From assembly GCF_000227135.1 (NCBI RefSeq), contig NC_018259.1, positions 715,890-779,889 of the forward strand: DNA of 64,000 bases, in the 5' to 3' direction. The DNA is from Leishmania donovani (taxonomy: Eukaryota; Euglenozoa; Kinetoplastea; Trypanosomatida; Trypanosomatidae). Positions within the stretch are counted from its first letter, which is position 1, and each line of letters opens with the position of its first letter. Below, piece by piece: positions 1-10,285 of the stretch. Below the pieces are notes generated by a model. It searched no databases. It saw only the letters and a list, made by a program, of their open reading frames with translations, and was not told the origin of the DNA. The translations under genes were made by a program, and so were the position numbers.

Positions 1-1282
1 CTGTTGTTACTGTTCCAACTATCCTTTCGGTCACTTGCTCGTGCTATCACACGCACACAGACACAACAACAACAGCAAAGACACAACCGAGAGAGAGAGA
101 GCCGCGAGACGAGGTGGGGGGGGGGCAAGACAGGAAGGAATGAGGAAGCGCCAGGGAGATGAAAGGCAGGCATGCCCATACGACACACCCGAGAAGTGTG
201 GTGGTGGACGGAAGAAGAGGAGACTCCCATTTGCCTCTTTTCTGCTTTCGCGCCAAAGAAACGACGCACCTATGCAACAACAATGACACAGACATCGATA
301 CGGGAGAGGGCGAGAAGAGAAGGGCAGAAGGGGGAATGGCGAGAGAGGGAAGCAACATGAAAAGCACGAGAGTAACGACGACAAAAAAAAAAGAAAAAGA
401 GAAAACGCGTGTGAATCTCAGGGCCCAATAGTCCAAAAAAAAAGAAAAAATGGAAAGAGAATACAAACTAACGCATCAGAAAAGGCGACGGGAAAAAAAA
501 ACGAGCCAAACCTACCGCCAGAAACAGAAGGGAGACAGCGGGGAGGGAGGTGTCGACGTATCCCGTGCTAATAAACGTCGATGCGGTCAATAAAGCCGTT
601 CGTGAGATTGCAGGAGAGCGAAAGAGAGAAAGAGATCGAGAAGCAGCGAGTGAAAAGGGAGAGGATAGGTGCTGCCGTGGCTGCGAGTGCTTGCATCTTC
701 GTTTCGCTTACGGCTTTATAGAAAGCCACGGCAGCAGCAGTGCTAGAAGATGTTAGAGACAAACAGTGACAAGTGAGAGAAGGTGTGTTATAGGGTTTAC
801 AGAGCAGTGCAGTGCTTCCTTCCATCATATTCCCACCCTACTCAGCACTTGAACCGCAAGCATGAGCACACGGCATTGTGCGGGGCGTAAGTGTGTGTAT
901 GAAACGGCAATTTCAGAAAAAAAGAGAGACAAGCAGGCAAGCACCGCCGCATAACCCCCTGAGGGAGATTTCACTTCTCGTTGAAGCAGCACCGTCGAAG
1001 AGACAGACGTTCGGTCAAGACGACAATGCTGGGATAGAGAGCAAGAGAGAAAGAAAACAATGGAAACCAGAAAACGAAATAGTGGCAGAGCTCTTCACAC
1101 GCACACACACAAAAGCACCGCGCTACTTATACTACACTGTTTGCTTCTTTCTCTTGTCTTTCCATCTTTGTTGTTCCCACGAGCGCGCCAGCACAGTTCC
1201 GCTTCCCCCTCCCCCGGCGCCACCCGTTACTCGCTCGGCCTCTTTCTCAACGTGAACTCCAAACTGCGCATCGCAGAAGAGC
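1..1282. other. Spacer downstream of SODB copy 1
   Basis: This stretch is the 3' flank of the first superoxide dismutase gene. The + strand is purine-rich with A and G runs (about 60-130, 360-460, 600-670), so the transcript would be pyrimidine-rich, as expected near trans-splice sites of the next gene, which lies outside the window. Reading frames here are low-complexity Ser/Leu/Cys or Arg/Glu products of that skew. I see no credible gene. Confidence 0.6.
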
Positions 1283-1870
1283 TTAAAGCTGGCTAGAGGC
1301 GAAATCCCAGTCCACCATGTTCCAAAATGCGTTCACGTAGGACGCGCGGTCGTTCCTGTAGTCGATATAGTACGCGTGCTCCCATATATCGCACGTCAAG
1401 ATCGGCACGAGGTTGGGCTCCGTGAGCGGGCAGCCCGCGTCGTGCGTTTGGAGCACCTTCAGCTTGCCACTCGACTTGTCCTTCACGAGCCACGCCCAGC
1501 CGGAGCCAAAGTGGCCGTTGGCCGCATCCGTGAATTCCTTCTTGAAGCTCGCGAAGCTGCCAAAACTGTCGACGATCGCACTCGCCAAAGGGCCCGACGG
1601 CTCGCCACCGCCTCTCGGCGACAGGCAGCGCCAGAAGAAGTCGTGGTTGAAAATCTGCGCCGCACAGTTGAAGGCGGGGCCCTTCTCAGACTTGATGATG
1701 TCCACCAGCGACTTCGACGCAAGACCCGAGTTTGACTCCGCGGCAGCGTTCAGCTTCACGGCGTACCCCTTGTGGTGCTTCTCGTGGTGGAAGGTGACCT
1801 GCTCCTTCGACATGCCCTTCGACGCGAGCGCATCGTGGGGGTACGGCAGCGGCTGAACAGCGAACGGCAT
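1283..1870 (-). CDS. SODB1: Iron superoxide dismutase B, copy 1
   Basis: Converts superoxide to hydrogen peroxide and oxygen; the trypanosomatid SODB isoforms protect glycosome and cytosol. The 195 residues match the usual length of a short Fe-SOD without a mitochondrial presequence. The expected iron ligands are visible: His28 in FHHEKHH, His76 in NHDFFW, and Asp161 and His165 in DIWEHAYY. Gln72 (AAQIFNH) is at the position typical of iron rather than manganese enzymes. The protein ends ...DFASSQL, and the last three residues (SQL) are a weak, non-canonical peroxisomal/glycosomal targeting signal. A second copy lies about 1.9 kb away on the same strand and is almost identical over 561 bp, apart from a 24-bp block and the C-terminal tail. 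The ATG is the only plausible start, since it opens the family's N-terminus (PFAVQPLPY). Confidence 0.97.
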   Translation of the reverse strand: MPFAVQPLPYPHDALASKGMSKEQVTFHHEKHHKGYAVKLNAAAESNSGLASKSLVDIIKSEKGPAFNCAAQIFNHDFFWRCLSPRGGGEPSGPLASAIVDSFGSFASFKKEFTDAANGHFGSGWAWLVKDKSSGKLKVLQTHDAGCPLTEPNLVPILTCDIWEHAYYIDYRNDRASYVNAFWNMVDWDFASSQL

Positions 1871-3774
1871 GACGCACGAGCAGAAAGCAAACAGGGATGT
1901 AGAAGAACCGTGAGAAAGGCACGTGAGTTGTGTACGTCGTCCGATTCCTTAGCTGGCTGAGGTGGAGAGATGCTGTTTTCCTCCTGCAGAACCGAAAGCA
2001 AAGATGGTGAGGCTACACGCGGCAGCGAAAGAAAACGGAAATAATAATAATAAGGGATGAGTGAGGGGGAGAAAGCGCTTCATTCTGTTACGTTCCAGCA
2101 CGTGTGTTGGGAGAGAAGGAGAGGGGAAGTCCCATATGTGCATGTTTGTGCAGTTGGGCAAGATATGTGGAACGCGGGAGACGGAGAGAGAAGGATGCGA
2201 CAGGGGAGCACAGGGCAAGTGCATATAAGGGAGATGGGGGAGAAAGAGGATGGCAAGAAATGGTAAGCGCGCGCACAGTGATGTCAAGTTGAAACACGGA
2301 AGCAGAGGCAGGAGTGGAGTTTGTGAGAGGAAGTAGTGTGCGACGCGGGGTGGCGAGACTTACGGAATTGGGCGACGGAGCTGTCGCTGCAGAGAACAAA
2401 ACAATTCGAAACGGGAGGAGTGGGCGATGAGCATTCTTCGTGCGCTTACTCTCGGTGAGAGAAAGGGCCTGGCTGAGACACGTGACCACGCGACAGTCAG
2501 TATCTCCGACATTCTCACTGATGTGCATCTAGGGTACTTGAACTCCCATGCTCGCTGCCTCGTTGTGTAGTAGCACCACTTCCTCAAGCCCTCTTGTTTT
2601 TTTCCTGTCGCATTTTGTGTCGCTTGTTCGCTTTTACAGAAGGAATGCGCCTAACTATCGCGTCATGACCAGCCACCCTGTCTCCCGACTCCCTCCTCGC
2701 TGCACAGAAAAAAAAGCAAAAACGCTAACACACAAATAAGCACACACACACACACATGTACAGCAGTGAAAACACAATCAGATCACGGTCACCTACTGAA
2801 GTATAAAAAAATCATAAAGATATATATATAGATGTACATGGAAAATAAGACGAATCTACAACATGCATCCATCATCTTTCGTTACCTTACACCACGACCA
2901 TCCACACCACACCTCTGCCTCCTCCACATCCCACAGCGCACCAGCATATTGAGTGCGGTTACCAAAGTGAGCTGAGGGACAAACACACGCACAGAGAGAC
3001 AGACACACACAGACAGATACAGAGACGCAGAGAGAGAGACAGAGGAAGGCACAGGGAAGGCACAACCCAGAAAAGGAAGAAAAAAAAAGACGGGGAGCAG
3101 AGAGGAGAAGACAGTAAATGGACAGAGAAATAAGCCCGAAGAGAAGCCATAGTAACGGTGTAAGTTTTCTTCGCTGTTTGTTGCTCCCTGTATACCGACA
3201 GTCAAGCATCACCCGACATAGATGCGGGATATATATCAGCCCGGCAACAGAGCAGACGGGGCCGATCATGCCAGTCCAAGAAGTGCCGCAGTACAGAGAG
3301 TGAAATTGAATGAAGCCTGTCCTCCACAAGGCCCTGCCTTCCTGTGTCCCTTTCGCTTGGCCTACACAGAGGAGCGCGTCATCTCCACATTCGCGTTGTG
3401 TCGCGGCGCAGCAGTCTTCTGCTCAAAGGAGAAAAATGTAGGGAATCAATCAGGGGGAGACAATACCGGCAAGATGGTCGAGATGTGTAGCACACACGTG
3501 AGCCGTGCACACCAATTTGCTGGTCAAGAGTGCCACTTCTCTTTTCTGAGGCACATCTTCCCTCGCACCCAACGATTGGCGAGGTGGTGTGTACACGAGC
3601 ACTCTGGCACCGAACGGAACACATACACGTCCGCACATCTAGCAAACGGATGTTTGGACTGCCCTCGTCTCACAATAGTAACCACGAAAAGATATACGGA
3701 GGCGATGGCGACTCGAGCTTCACTATGAGATACCGAATTTACGCGCGAGTATGGATCCCCCGTTTCCATTCCTT
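1871..3774. other. Spacer between the two SODB genes
   Basis: Contains the 5' flank of SODB copy 1 and the 3' flank of copy 2. Visible contents are CA-rich and purine-rich low-complexity tracts (about 2735-2756 and 2985-3110) and short A/T-rich stretches near 2800-2850. The two SOD genes stop being alike a few bases outside the coding region, so the duplicated unit does not extend into this spacer. I see no credible gene. Confidence 0.6.
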
Positions 3775-4401
3775 TTACAGATCACTGTTGACGTAGTGGG
3801 AGCCACCAGCAGCCCTGTAGCAGCGGTTGGCGTGCGACCAATTTACCATGTTCCAAAATGCGTTCACGTAGGACGCGCGGTCGTTCCTGTAGTCGATATA
3901 GTACGCGTGCTCCCATATATCGCACGTCAAGATCGGCACGAGGTTGGGCTCCGTGAGCGGGCAGCCCGCGTCGTGCGTTTGGAGCACCTTCAGCTTGCCA
4001 CTCGACTTGTCCTTCACGAGCCACGCCCAGCCGGAGCCAAAGTGGCCGTTGGCCGCATCCGTGAATTCCTTCTTGAAGCTCGCGAAGCTGCCAAAACTGT
4101 CGACGATCGCACTCGCGATCTCTCCGTGCGGCTTCGACCCGCCTCTCGGCGACAGGCAGCGCCAGAAGAAGTCGTGGTTGAAAATCTGCGCCGCACAGTT
4201 GAAGGCGGGGCCCTTCTCAGACTTGATGATGTCCACCAGCGACTTCGACGCAAGACCCGAGTTTGACTGCGCGGCAGCGTTCAGCTTCACGGCGTACCCC
4301 TTGTGGTGCTTCTCGTGGTGGAAGGTGACCTGCTCCTTCGACATGCCCTTCGACGCGAGCGCATCGTGGGGGTACGGCAGCGGCTGAACAGCGAACGGCA
4401 T
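3775..4401 (-). CDS. SODB2: Iron superoxide dismutase B, copy 2
   Basis: Same enzyme as the neighbouring copy, 208 residues. All four metal ligands and the Fe-type glutamine are retained at the same positions (His28, Gln72, His76, Asp161, His165), so it should be active. It differs at residue 45 (Gln instead of Glu), in a short loop at residues 89-95 (SKPHGEI instead of GEPSGPL), and in the tail: after NAFWNMV it reads on through an unrelated stretch and ends ...HYVNSDL, 13 residues longer. The terminal tripeptide SDL is not a good glycosomal signal, so the copies may differ in location. A pyrimidine-rich run followed by AG lies a few bases upstream of the ATG on the coding strand, a possible splice acceptor. 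The tail could be unusual because of recombination at the 3' end. Confidence 0.95.
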   Translation of the reverse strand: MPFAVQPLPYPHDALASKGMSKEQVTFHHEKHHKGYAVKLNAAAQSNSGLASKSLVDIIKSEKGPAFNCAAQIFNHDFFWRCLSPRGGSKPHGEIASAIVDSFGSFASFKKEFTDAANGHFGSGWAWLVKDKSSGKLKVLQTHDAGCPLTEPNLVPILTCDIWEHAYYIDYRNDRASYVNAFWNMVNWSHANRCYRAAGGSHYVNSDL

Positions 4402-6708
4402 GACGGGCTAATGGAGCGACAGGGAAAGAACGGCGGGGACGCCACTGAGAAGGGCAACGAAACAGCTCGAGGTGTGGGCGATGGAGCGTCGTGACGAAGC
4501 AAATGTGTGTATCGGTAGGTGTGAGAGAGAAACAGAGAACTGCAACGGGGCAAACCGTTTCCGGTGTGGCCCAGGGATGTGGATGGTGCAGGGTCAGCGC
4601 GGATTCGGAGGGAGAGAACAGAAGATGGCAGGCCGTATGAAGTCCAAAGCGGATTGATAGCAGCACCACCATGGAGCGCAGCTGCCCCCTTGCGTATCCA
4701 CAAAAGGAGACGAGTCACACGTAAAGCAGGCGGCGATGGAAGGTGGGGGGCACTCATTCGCATGTCCCGAAGATGCAAACCCTGGCTGGTGCAACTCTCC
4801 GAGGCAACGCTTCCTCCTGTTCACAGCGGCGCATTCATTTCGTGGCGCTGATGGCGTGCACAGAGGGGCCTGCGGCTGGCTCACGAGTATCAGTAGAAAG
4901 AGGTCGTTTGTTGGACATCGCACCACGCTCAGGCATTTTGCTGAGGTCCCTCGGCGTTTCACTCAGCACTTTCCCCACCCCCTCCCTCTTTCCTTTTTCC
5001 TTTTTTTTTTTTCGTTAGGGAGGAGAGGAGAGGGGGAGGGCGGCGGGCTCCTGACATGCGTGCGTGTGCCCTTCTTTTGCGTCCGTGTAGCTGCACCGTG
5101 TCCGTGCACGGACTCCAGACGACTGCAGCAGAGAAAGACCGCCCTGCGCACGGCGACTTTCCACACACGCGCACGGAGGGAGGGAAGGGAGGGCGAAACG
5201 AGCACGAAAAAAAAAAGGCAAAGCACCGAAAAAAAAAAGCGCACCGAAGGAAATCGACAAGACAAGGAGGAACAACGAGAACAAAACAGAAAAGCCCTGA
5301 AAACGGATAGGCAGCTGGGGAGAAGAGAGGGAGCCAACAGGCCACAGAAGTCCGTACTTCGTAGCGAACCAAGAAGCTCGAAAGCAAGGGCATCACACAC
5401 AAGTCGAGAGACTGCGAGAGAGAGAGAGAGGGCGGTAGAAAGAGGGATGGAAACGGAGGCTCGAGGGGTGCAATGCCCACTCGGGTGTCCCCGCACCGAC
5501 CCACCAACCAACCGGCCACAATCTTCCTCATCCTTCCCACAATGCGCTCATCCGTTGAAGGCCTTCAGTGCGCAGTATTTGCCCAATTTAAATAATAATA
5601 ATAATAAGCCGTAATTGGCCTTTTCGGCCACCCTGTACCCATTGGGCGCGAACATGGGCCTCGTGTTCCGTACATGGGTGTCTGTCTTTAAGCGGAGCCC
5701 CTATGCCGGCATCGATGGGAGAAGCACACAAGTCAGAGGAGGAGTCACAGGGCGCTCCGCAGACAGGAACACCAAAAGAAAAAGAAAACAGTACATGAAA
5801 AAGCCCAGAGGCACACAAACAAACAAACGGAAAAAAAATGTAGGCTCGGCTCAGCACATCTAGCATACACTGATCGCAACAAGGGATGTAACAGCAGTCT
5901 AGATCACCACATCTCATACGCATTTACATAAACAAGCATGCGCACTACAACAACTTCTAAAGGGAAGAACACTGCGGCCGAAAGACGCGAAGAAATCAGC
6001 CCATATATATAGTCCATCAGCCGCATCAGAGAGAGAGAGAGATGGCAAGAGGCAGGAAAACGGCTCGCAGTCCAACTGGGGAGATTGCACAGCATCGGAC
6101 GCAGCTGCTTCGCCTCGCCAAGCAAACATATATATATGTATAAGCGTTATTCACACAAGAAATTTCAGCGTTCCCTTGTCGCCTCCATAAGTAAGACAAC
6201 ATCAAGACAAGGGAAACTTGAATAATGATGATGTGAATAGCACAGAATCCCGGAGACGAGCATCCACAGAACCGTAGAGACGGGATGATCTGCAACGTAT
6301 TCTGTGAACTAGGAGAGGGGAGTCCACCTACTGCAACGTGAACCCCCTATCATACAAGGCACGAACCGCCTAAGGGTAGACGATCCCCGTGCGTTCATGT
6401 AGCAGACGCTTACGAGCCGCAGTCGCACTTCGAAGACGCCATTGCCGTGTAATTCACACACACACATATAACAGCCGCCTGCACCGTCACAATCGTCGGC
6501 CGCGCAAACGAAGAGCACTATTTGGTAGGCAATGTTCATGTCCGCACGGAGGCTGAGGTACATCAGGCACGGCGATGGATGTGCGCCCCGAACAAGTACC
6601 TCATAGAGCATACCGCAGAGAGCTGTGGCTTGTCTGTGTCAGCGCACCAAAAAAGAAACACTGTGAAAAAGAACGCTTCCAGTGCTCCTGCTCTTCTGTT
6701 TTCGCGCT
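4402..6708. other. Spacer between RABL2 and SODB copy 2
   Basis: A 2.3-kb non-coding stretch. The section from about 4990 to 5460 is very purine-rich on the + strand with long A runs, which creates an apparent 292-residue + strand frame of Arg/Lys/Glu low complexity that I do not accept as a gene. An ATA/AATA run lies near 5588-5608 and short AT repeats near 6003 and 6128. No RNA gene was recognised. Confidence 0.6.
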
Positions 6709-7359
6709 CTACGATGACACTGCGGAGGCACCCGCGGCTGTCTTGTCCTCCTTCAGAATGCCGATCACCTGCGTCATGAAGTCGTCCTTTGCGGGATTCT
6801 TCTTGTACGCGGCCGCCGTGGAAATGGCGCTTTCGAAGAGCTGCACCACGTTGGAGCCGTCAGCAGCGGAGACGTAGTACAGCGGAAAGTTGTGTTTCTC
6901 CGCAAAAGCAAAACTCTTCGTTGTAACAGACGGATCGGTGTCGATCTTGTTGCACGCTACAAGGCACGGAATGTGCTCCCGGTAGACGCGCATCTCGGAG
7001 AGCCACTTTTCTAAGTTTTTGTAGGTCGCCTTGCGTGTGCTGTCAAACACGAGGATACACGCGTGTGCGTCGTGATAGTAGCTCGGGTGAACCGTGGCAA
7101 AGCGCTCCTGCCCGGCGGTGTCCCAAATGTCCACGTCGACCTCCTCGCCGTCTTCTGTCACGAAGTCGTAGCGGTACAGGGTGAGGGCGTAGGTGGACAT
7201 CTGCACTGGGATGTACCGCTGCATCAGGAAGCGCTCTACCAGCTTTGACTTGCCCACCGCGCTATCGCCGAGCAAGATGAGCTTGATGGGCTTGCGAGCC
7301 TCATCAGGGCGGTTGTCGAAGACGGTCTTCGGCTTCAATACCTTCATTTGTGCCGTCAT
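6709..7359 (-). CDS. RABL2: RABL2-like small GTPase (intraflagellar transport)
   Basis: A 216-residue Ras-superfamily GTPase. GTP-binding motifs are intact: P-loop GDSAVGKS at 31-38, WDTAGQE at 79-85, NKID at 137-140 and SAA at 164-166. Several stretches are characteristic of RABL2 rather than ordinary Rabs: KLVERFLM after the P-loop, MSTYALTLYR in the effector region, and YYVSAADGSNVV near the end. There is no C-terminal cysteine, so it should not be prenylated, again as in RABL2. In other ciliated eukaryotes RABL2 acts at the basal body to start intraflagellar transport; a flagellar role here is inferred. The start was placed at the methionine of MTAQMK because upstream in-frame sequence is only a translated CA repeat; one in-frame ATG eight codons upstream is the alternative. 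Confidence 0.9.
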   Translation of the reverse strand: MTAQMKVLKPKTVFDNRPDEARKPIKLILLGDSAVGKSKLVERFLMQRYIPVQMSTYALTLYRYDFVTEDGEEVDVDIWDTAGQERFATVHPSYYHDAHACILVFDSTRKATYKNLEKWLSEMRVYREHIPCLVACNKIDTDPSVTTKSFAFAEKHNFPLYYVSAADGSNVVQLFESAISTAAAYKKNPAKDDFMTQVIGILKEDKTAAGASAVSS

Positions 7360-7393
7360 GGTGTGTGCGTGTGCAGTTTGCATATCTCCCCCT

Positions 7394-7439
7394 CTGTGTG
7401 TGTGTGTGTGCGTGTGTGTGTGTGTGCGTGTGTGTGTGC
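7394..7439. repeat. GT/CA microsatellite in the RABL2 5' flank
   Basis: An interrupted (GT)n run on the + strand, so (CA)n on the transcribed strand, 35-80 bases upstream of the RABL2 start. It could lie in the 5' UTR and is likely to vary in length between strains. Confidence 0.85.
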
Positions 7440-7810
7440 ATGTGCCTGTGTTTCGCTTTACAAGCAACAGCACACAAAAGCACGCGCGAGGATGAAAATG
7501 CGGTGCGTCACCGCTCCTCGCCACCACCGCCTCTTTCTTTCTGTGAGTCTACGGGACGTGTGCGCGCAGGGTAGGGCCACTTCTGTGTTGAGTGGGTGTA
7601 TGCGTGGGCGTTGAGCTCCTCCAGTAGAAGCAGACCAAAACCTTCATGACGTGAGACGCCACAGTGCAGACAGGCAAAAAGACGGCATCACGGGAGGTGA
7701 GCACGGCGCGATCCAGAGAAGCGTTAGCGGAGAGAAGGGAAGCAGAATGGTGCGTTGTGCGACAACTCTCTTCAGACGGCAGACGCATGAGGCGTATATA
7801 AAAATACAAG

Positions 7811-7830
7811 ATATATATATATATATATAT
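7811..7830. repeat. (AT)10 microsatellite
   Basis: Twenty bases of perfect alternating AT in the spacer between HSP60 and RABL2. It is probably a length-variable marker and has no evident function. Confidence 0.9.
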
Positions 7831-8500
7831 GGCGCCGTGGTATGGGCAGAGCGTACGACGACATGAAAACGTCTCGGGACATCGGCTGCCCCCCTGACCT
7901 CTACAACTCGTACAACGGTCAAGCGCTGCGCTGTCCCTCCTCCTGTCGGCATACCAAACGTAAAGTAAGACGAGGCGGCGAAAGCATCGGTTGCCTTACC
8001 GTCTTTAACCCTTCGTAGGAGGTCACTATCGGTCCCTGACATCACACGCCATCGAATCCTCATGCTCGCCTTGTCCAGTGTTTCGCTCCAGTCGGTGATG
8101 GAGGAGAAGGAGGAAAGGAATGGGGTGTGAAAGAGAGACACACACACGCCGCGAACAACGACAAAAAAAAAGAAAACGATGTGGCGCAGGGCAGCCGCCA
8201 CATAATACGAGCCGCACGCACAGAGAGAGCAAGGAACTCGATAAGCACCGTTCATGTGGTGTATGCCCATGGGTCACACGCCGGACCAATCAACCACCAT
8301 GGCAGCATCACTGGCAAAACGTTGAGGCAAGAGTGGTCGAAAAGAAAAGGGGGTGCAGAAATGGAGACGGCGCACGCAAACCTTCCAGCACAACATCGGC
8401 TGACGATGTGCTGCTCGACAAGGGGAGTGGAAGCTCAGTCACTACAGTCGGCAAAACACATCCCGGCGCCGTCACTCGCACTCCTTGCCGTCCTCCTCGA

Positions 8501-10285
8501 TTACAGCCCTTTCATCTCAAACTTCATCGGCGGCGCCATCTTGGGCATCGGCGCATTCCGTTCATTTACCTGCTTGCGCAGTGTGTCGACGCTGCGCTTC
8601 TTCTCCCTGTCCTCCATCCCCTCATCCTCGATGCGCTTCTCTCGCCCTAGCAGGTCCTTCTCCACCACTGCCGCCTCCGTCGTAATCATCATGCCCGCCA
8701 CGGAGCATGCGTTGACGACGGCGGACTTCACTACTTTCATGGGATCGATAATGCCAGCCTCGAACATATTCACATACTCGCCGGTCTGCGCGTTGTAGCC
8801 GAAGCTCGGGTCCTTGCGCGCGAGTACCTTCCCCGCCACCACGCTGCCCTCGACGCCTGCGTTGTTCGCGATGTAGCGCGCGGGCAGACCGATTGCCTTC
8901 TTCACAATGTTGACGCCAGTGCGGATGTCAGGTGGAAGTCGTCGGTCCTTAGAGATGCTCTCGAGACGCAGAGAGGCCATGAGCAACCCGGTGCCACCAC
9001 CTGCGAGGATGCCCTCTGACACAGCCGCGCGCGTGGCGTTGAGCGCGTCGATGATGCGGTCCTTCTTCTCATTGATCTCGACCTCCGATGCGCCACCGAC
9101 CTTGATCACCGCAACCCCACCCGAGAGCTTCGCGAGACGCTCGACCAGACGCTCGCGATTGTACTCGTGGTCCTCGGCGGAGATCATGTCTTTGATCATC
9201 TGCACTCGCTCCTCCACCGCGATGGCGCTGCCGCCGCCCTCCATCAAGATGCACTCGTCACGGGAGACGGTCACCTTTCGACAAGTGCCGAGGAACCGCT
9301 CGGAGAAATCGTTCTGATCCAGTGAAAGACCTAGGTCTTCTGAAATCATCTGCGACCCCGTGAAGACGGCGATATCCTGCAGCTGGTTGATGCGCATGTC
9401 GCCAAAGCCCGGGGCCTTGACGGCGCAGCCGCTGATGCGCCCCTGAATCTTGTTGTACAGAAACGTGTGCATGGCCTCCCCCTCCACGTCCTCCGCAATC
9501 ACCAGAAGCGGACGCTTCTGCTGAATGGCGTAGTTCAGCGCGGGCAAGATGTGCGCCACGCTCGTGAGTTTGCGGTTCGCCACGTAGACGAGGGCGTTCT
9601 CGAGCTCGCACCTTTGCGCCTTCGTGTTCGTCACAAAGTACGGCGACGTGTACCCACGCTCGAAGGACATCCCCTCCACCAGCTCGAGCTCCGTATTAAG
9701 CGAGCGACCCTCCTGCGTTGTGATTACGCCATCCTTGCCGACCTGCTGCATCGCGTCACCGATCAGGCTGCCGATCTCTTGGTCCATGTTCGCCGAGATC
9801 ATCGCTACCTGGGTGATCTCAGATTTGGAGGTGACTGGGCGAGACTGCTCGGCCAGGGATATCAGCACCTCCCGGCATGCGAGGTCGATGCCCCGCTTCA
9901 GGTCCATCGGGTTCGTGCCACTTGCAACGCTGCGGAAGCCCTCCTTGAAGATCGCCCCGGAGAGGACGGTAGCGGTGGTGGTGCCGTCACCGGCGTTGTC
10001 GTTGGTCAGCCCTGCCACCTGACGAACCAAGTTCGCCCCAAGGTTCTCGAAGCTGTCCTCGAACTCGATGCTCTTGGCAACCGTGACTCCATCCTTGGTG
10101 ATCTTCGGGCTTGCGTACGGCATCTCGAGAATCACGTTTCGGCCCTTGGGGCCCAGCGTGACGCCGACGGCCTTGACAAGGTTCTCGACGCCGGCAAGCA
10201 GGGCGTTGCGGGCCTCCATGCCATAGCGGATGTCCTTCGGCGTTGAGCCGTACTTGACACAGCGAAGCACCGTACGGGAGAGCAT
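8501..10285 (-). CDS. HSP60: Mitochondrial chaperonin HSP60, divergent paralogue
   Basis: A 594-residue group I chaperonin (GroEL/Cpn60) expected to fold proteins in the mitochondrial matrix as an ATP-driven ring. The first 15 or so residues (MLSRTVLRCVKYGST) are basic and lack acids, as in a short mitochondrial presequence. The equatorial ATP site is present: VTLGPKGRNV near 42-51, KDGVTVA near 64-70, GDGTTTATVL at 99-108, then DALNATRAAVSEG and the GYNAQTGEY region near the end. The family signature AAVEEGIVPGGG reads AAVSEGILAGGG. The usual Gly-Gly-Met tail is replaced by a Met/Pro/Lys-rich end (MPKMAPPMKFEMKGL). Trypanosomatids have other, more typical HSP60 genes, so this may be a specialised copy. 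The start was chosen at the presequence methionine. Confidence 0.93.
   Translation of the reverse strand: MLSRTVLRCVKYGSTPKDIRYGMEARNALLAGVENLVKAVGVTLGPKGRNVILEMPYASPKITKDGVTVAKSIEFEDSFENLGANLVRQVAGLTNDNAGDGTTTATVLSGAIFKEGFRSVASGTNPMDLKRGIDLACREVLISLAEQSRPVTSKSEITQVAMISANMDQEIGSLIGDAMQQVGKDGVITTQEGRSLNTELELVEGMSFERGYTSPYFVTNTKAQRCELENALVYVANRKLTSVAHILPALNYAIQQKRPLLVIAEDVEGEAMHTFLYNKIQGRISGCAVKAPGFGDMRINQLQDIAVFTGSQMISEDLGLSLDQNDFSERFLGTCRKVTVSRDECILMEGGGSAIAVEERVQMIKDMISAEDHEYNRERLVERLAKLSGGVAVIKVGGASEVEINEKKDRIIDALNATRAAVSEGILAGGGTGLLMASLRLESISKDRRLPPDIRTGVNIVKKAIGLPARYIANNAGVEGSVVAGKVLARKDPSFGYNAQTGEYVNMFEAGIIDPMKVVKSAVVNACSVAGMMITTEAAVVEKDLLGREKRIEDEGMEDREKKRSVDTLRKQVNERNAPMPKMAPPMKFEMKGL

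Larger units (their letters stand above)
7360..8500. other. Spacer between HSP60 and RABL2
   Basis: Holds the 5' flank of RABL2 with its CA microsatellite, a purine run at about 7715-7745 (a pyrimidine tract for the transcript, plausible for trans-splicing of RABL2), a perfect AT repeat at 7811-7830, and the 3' flank of HSP60. Overlapping frames on both strands are low complexity. No gene was recognised. Confidence 0.6.

Noticed and set aside
1376..1856. Two + strand frames of 119 and 147 residues over SODB copy 1
   Set aside because: They are antisense shadows of the SOD gene and recur over copy 2 at 3751-4387 for the same reason.
4736..5614. 292-residue + strand frame
   Set aside because: Arg/Lys/Glu low complexity from a purine-rich spacer, on the strand opposite to all genes, with no domain.
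8501..10246. Long + strand frames opposite HSP60 (up to 259 residues)
   Set aside because: Antisense to a clearly identified chaperonin; high GC at third positions opens the opposite strand.
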